64,000 nucleotides of DNA from Flectonema sp. DT1601 (Eukaryota > Euglenozoa > Diplonemea > Diplonemida > Diplonemidae). The translations under genes and the position numbers were made by a program. Within the stretch, counting starts at the first letter, position 1, and each line of letters begins with the position of its first letter. Shown piece after piece: positions 63,575 to 64,000 of this stretch. A model generated the notes under the pieces. That model ran no database searches. It was not told the DNA's origin and saw only the letters and a program-made list of their open reading frames with translations. The DNA lies in NCBI GenBank assembly GCA_964019425.1, contig OZ025824.1:1-64000 (forward strand), written 5' to 3'.

Positions 63575-64000
63575 TTACTGAAAGGCCGCCTCCGACAGGG
63601 CACAGTTGGTGCATCCCCCGCTGCCGCACGGAGGAAGGCAAGGTCCCCGGAGCATCCTCGGGCACCAGTTGTCGACGCACTCTCCGTTGATGACTCTGCA
63701 CTGGTCGTATCCCGAGGTCTCGCACTTCGCAAGCGAGAAACCCGAGCAGTCCACGCCCTCGCTGCTCATCGACGCGAACATCAGCTTCACGTTCGAATCG
63801 ATGTCCACTCTCTCGAGGTGGTTCCTCGGAACCTGCTTCCTGAACGACATGAACTTGTGCTTGTCCTCCCCCGCGTCGCTGATGAACTTCGGCCCGCACT
63901 GCGAAGGAGTCCAACCCTGGGTCACCAGGTAGTCCCTGAAGTCCGCGTTCAGCCCGGCCTCGCATCCGTTGCACTTGTAGATGTTGATGTAGATGTCGCA
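63575..64000 (-). CDS. Cysteine-rich protein, C-terminal part (runs off the window)
   Basis: An open frame enters from the right edge and ends at a TAA at 63577-63575, giving the last 141 residues of a longer protein. It is rich in cysteine (about 14 in 141), with pairs such as KCNGCEAG, GPCLPPCGSGGCTNC and ECVDNWCPR, which suggests a disulphide-rich or secreted/lysosomal domain. No family is recognised. Codon third positions are strongly G/C-biased compared with all other host genes here, which may mean high expression or a different origin. The overlapping longer frame on the same strand is a shadow. Confidence 0.75.
   Translation of the reverse strand, partial: CDIYINIYKCNGCEAGLNADFRDYLVTQGWTPSQCGPKFISDAGEDKHKFMSFRKQVPRNHLERVDIDSNVKLMFASMSSEGVDCSGFSLAKCETSGYDQCRVINGECVDNWCPRMLRGPCLPPCGSGGCTNCALSEAAFQ

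Noticed and set aside
63552-63974. 140-codon arginine-rich frame at the right end
   Set aside because: It overlaps the cysteine-rich frame, which is open to the window edge and has the more protein-like composition.

Overview
Organism and overall impression. This is nuclear DNA of a unicellular eukaryote whose lineage I cannot fix from the sequence. Host genes carry short GTATGT/GTTTGT...AG introns (60-120 bp, one of about 520 bp). They include clear eukaryotic families: a UBE3C-type HECT ligase, a cyclophilin and RMC1/Mic1. The mobile elements are also eukaryotic: LINEs with RNase H, tRNA-derived SINEs and a tyrosine-recombinase retrotransposon.

Layout. (1) 1-8005 is one enormous array of the octamer TTTGCGGG, degenerate at its left edge and around 4.6-5.2 kb, otherwise almost perfect. 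(2) 8006-26370 is a composite that occurs twice in tandem: a VIPER/Ngaro-like tyrosine-recombinase retrotransposon, a short octamer array, a 3.6-3.7 kb non-coding unit (internal duplication, 32-bp minisatellite, SINE-like pieces, long hairpin), then more octamers. Both retrotransposon copies look whole, lie on the minus strand and join the octamer in the same phase. (3) 26371-32952 is a head-to-tail stack of three 5'-truncated LINEs from two related families. (4) 33.4-36.3 kb is a decayed LINE on the minus strand, and 36314-36550 is a tRNA-derived SINE. (5) About 36.6-42.6 kb is an apparently full-length two-ORF LINE on the minus strand, whose 5' end abuts a good tRNA-Ala(AGC) gene. (6) 43.6-64 kb is ordinary host sequence with nine genes, all on the minus strand.

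How the parts relate. The left 43 kb is a repeat-dominated domain, subtelomeric or satellite-like in character. Octamer arrays, YR retrotransposons and a long repeat unit alternate there, followed by a LINE graveyard that ends at the tRNA gene. The right 20 kb is gene-dense and nearly free of mobile DNA. The most interesting candidate biology is a YR retrotransposon that seems to use the CGGG of the octamer array as its integration site, plus the array itself. It looks like a telomeric G-strand motif but points the wrong way for a left-hand chromosome end.

Caveats. Exon structures were read by eye from splice sites, phase and family similarity. No search or alignment program was run, so family names beyond the clear motifs are recognition from memory.
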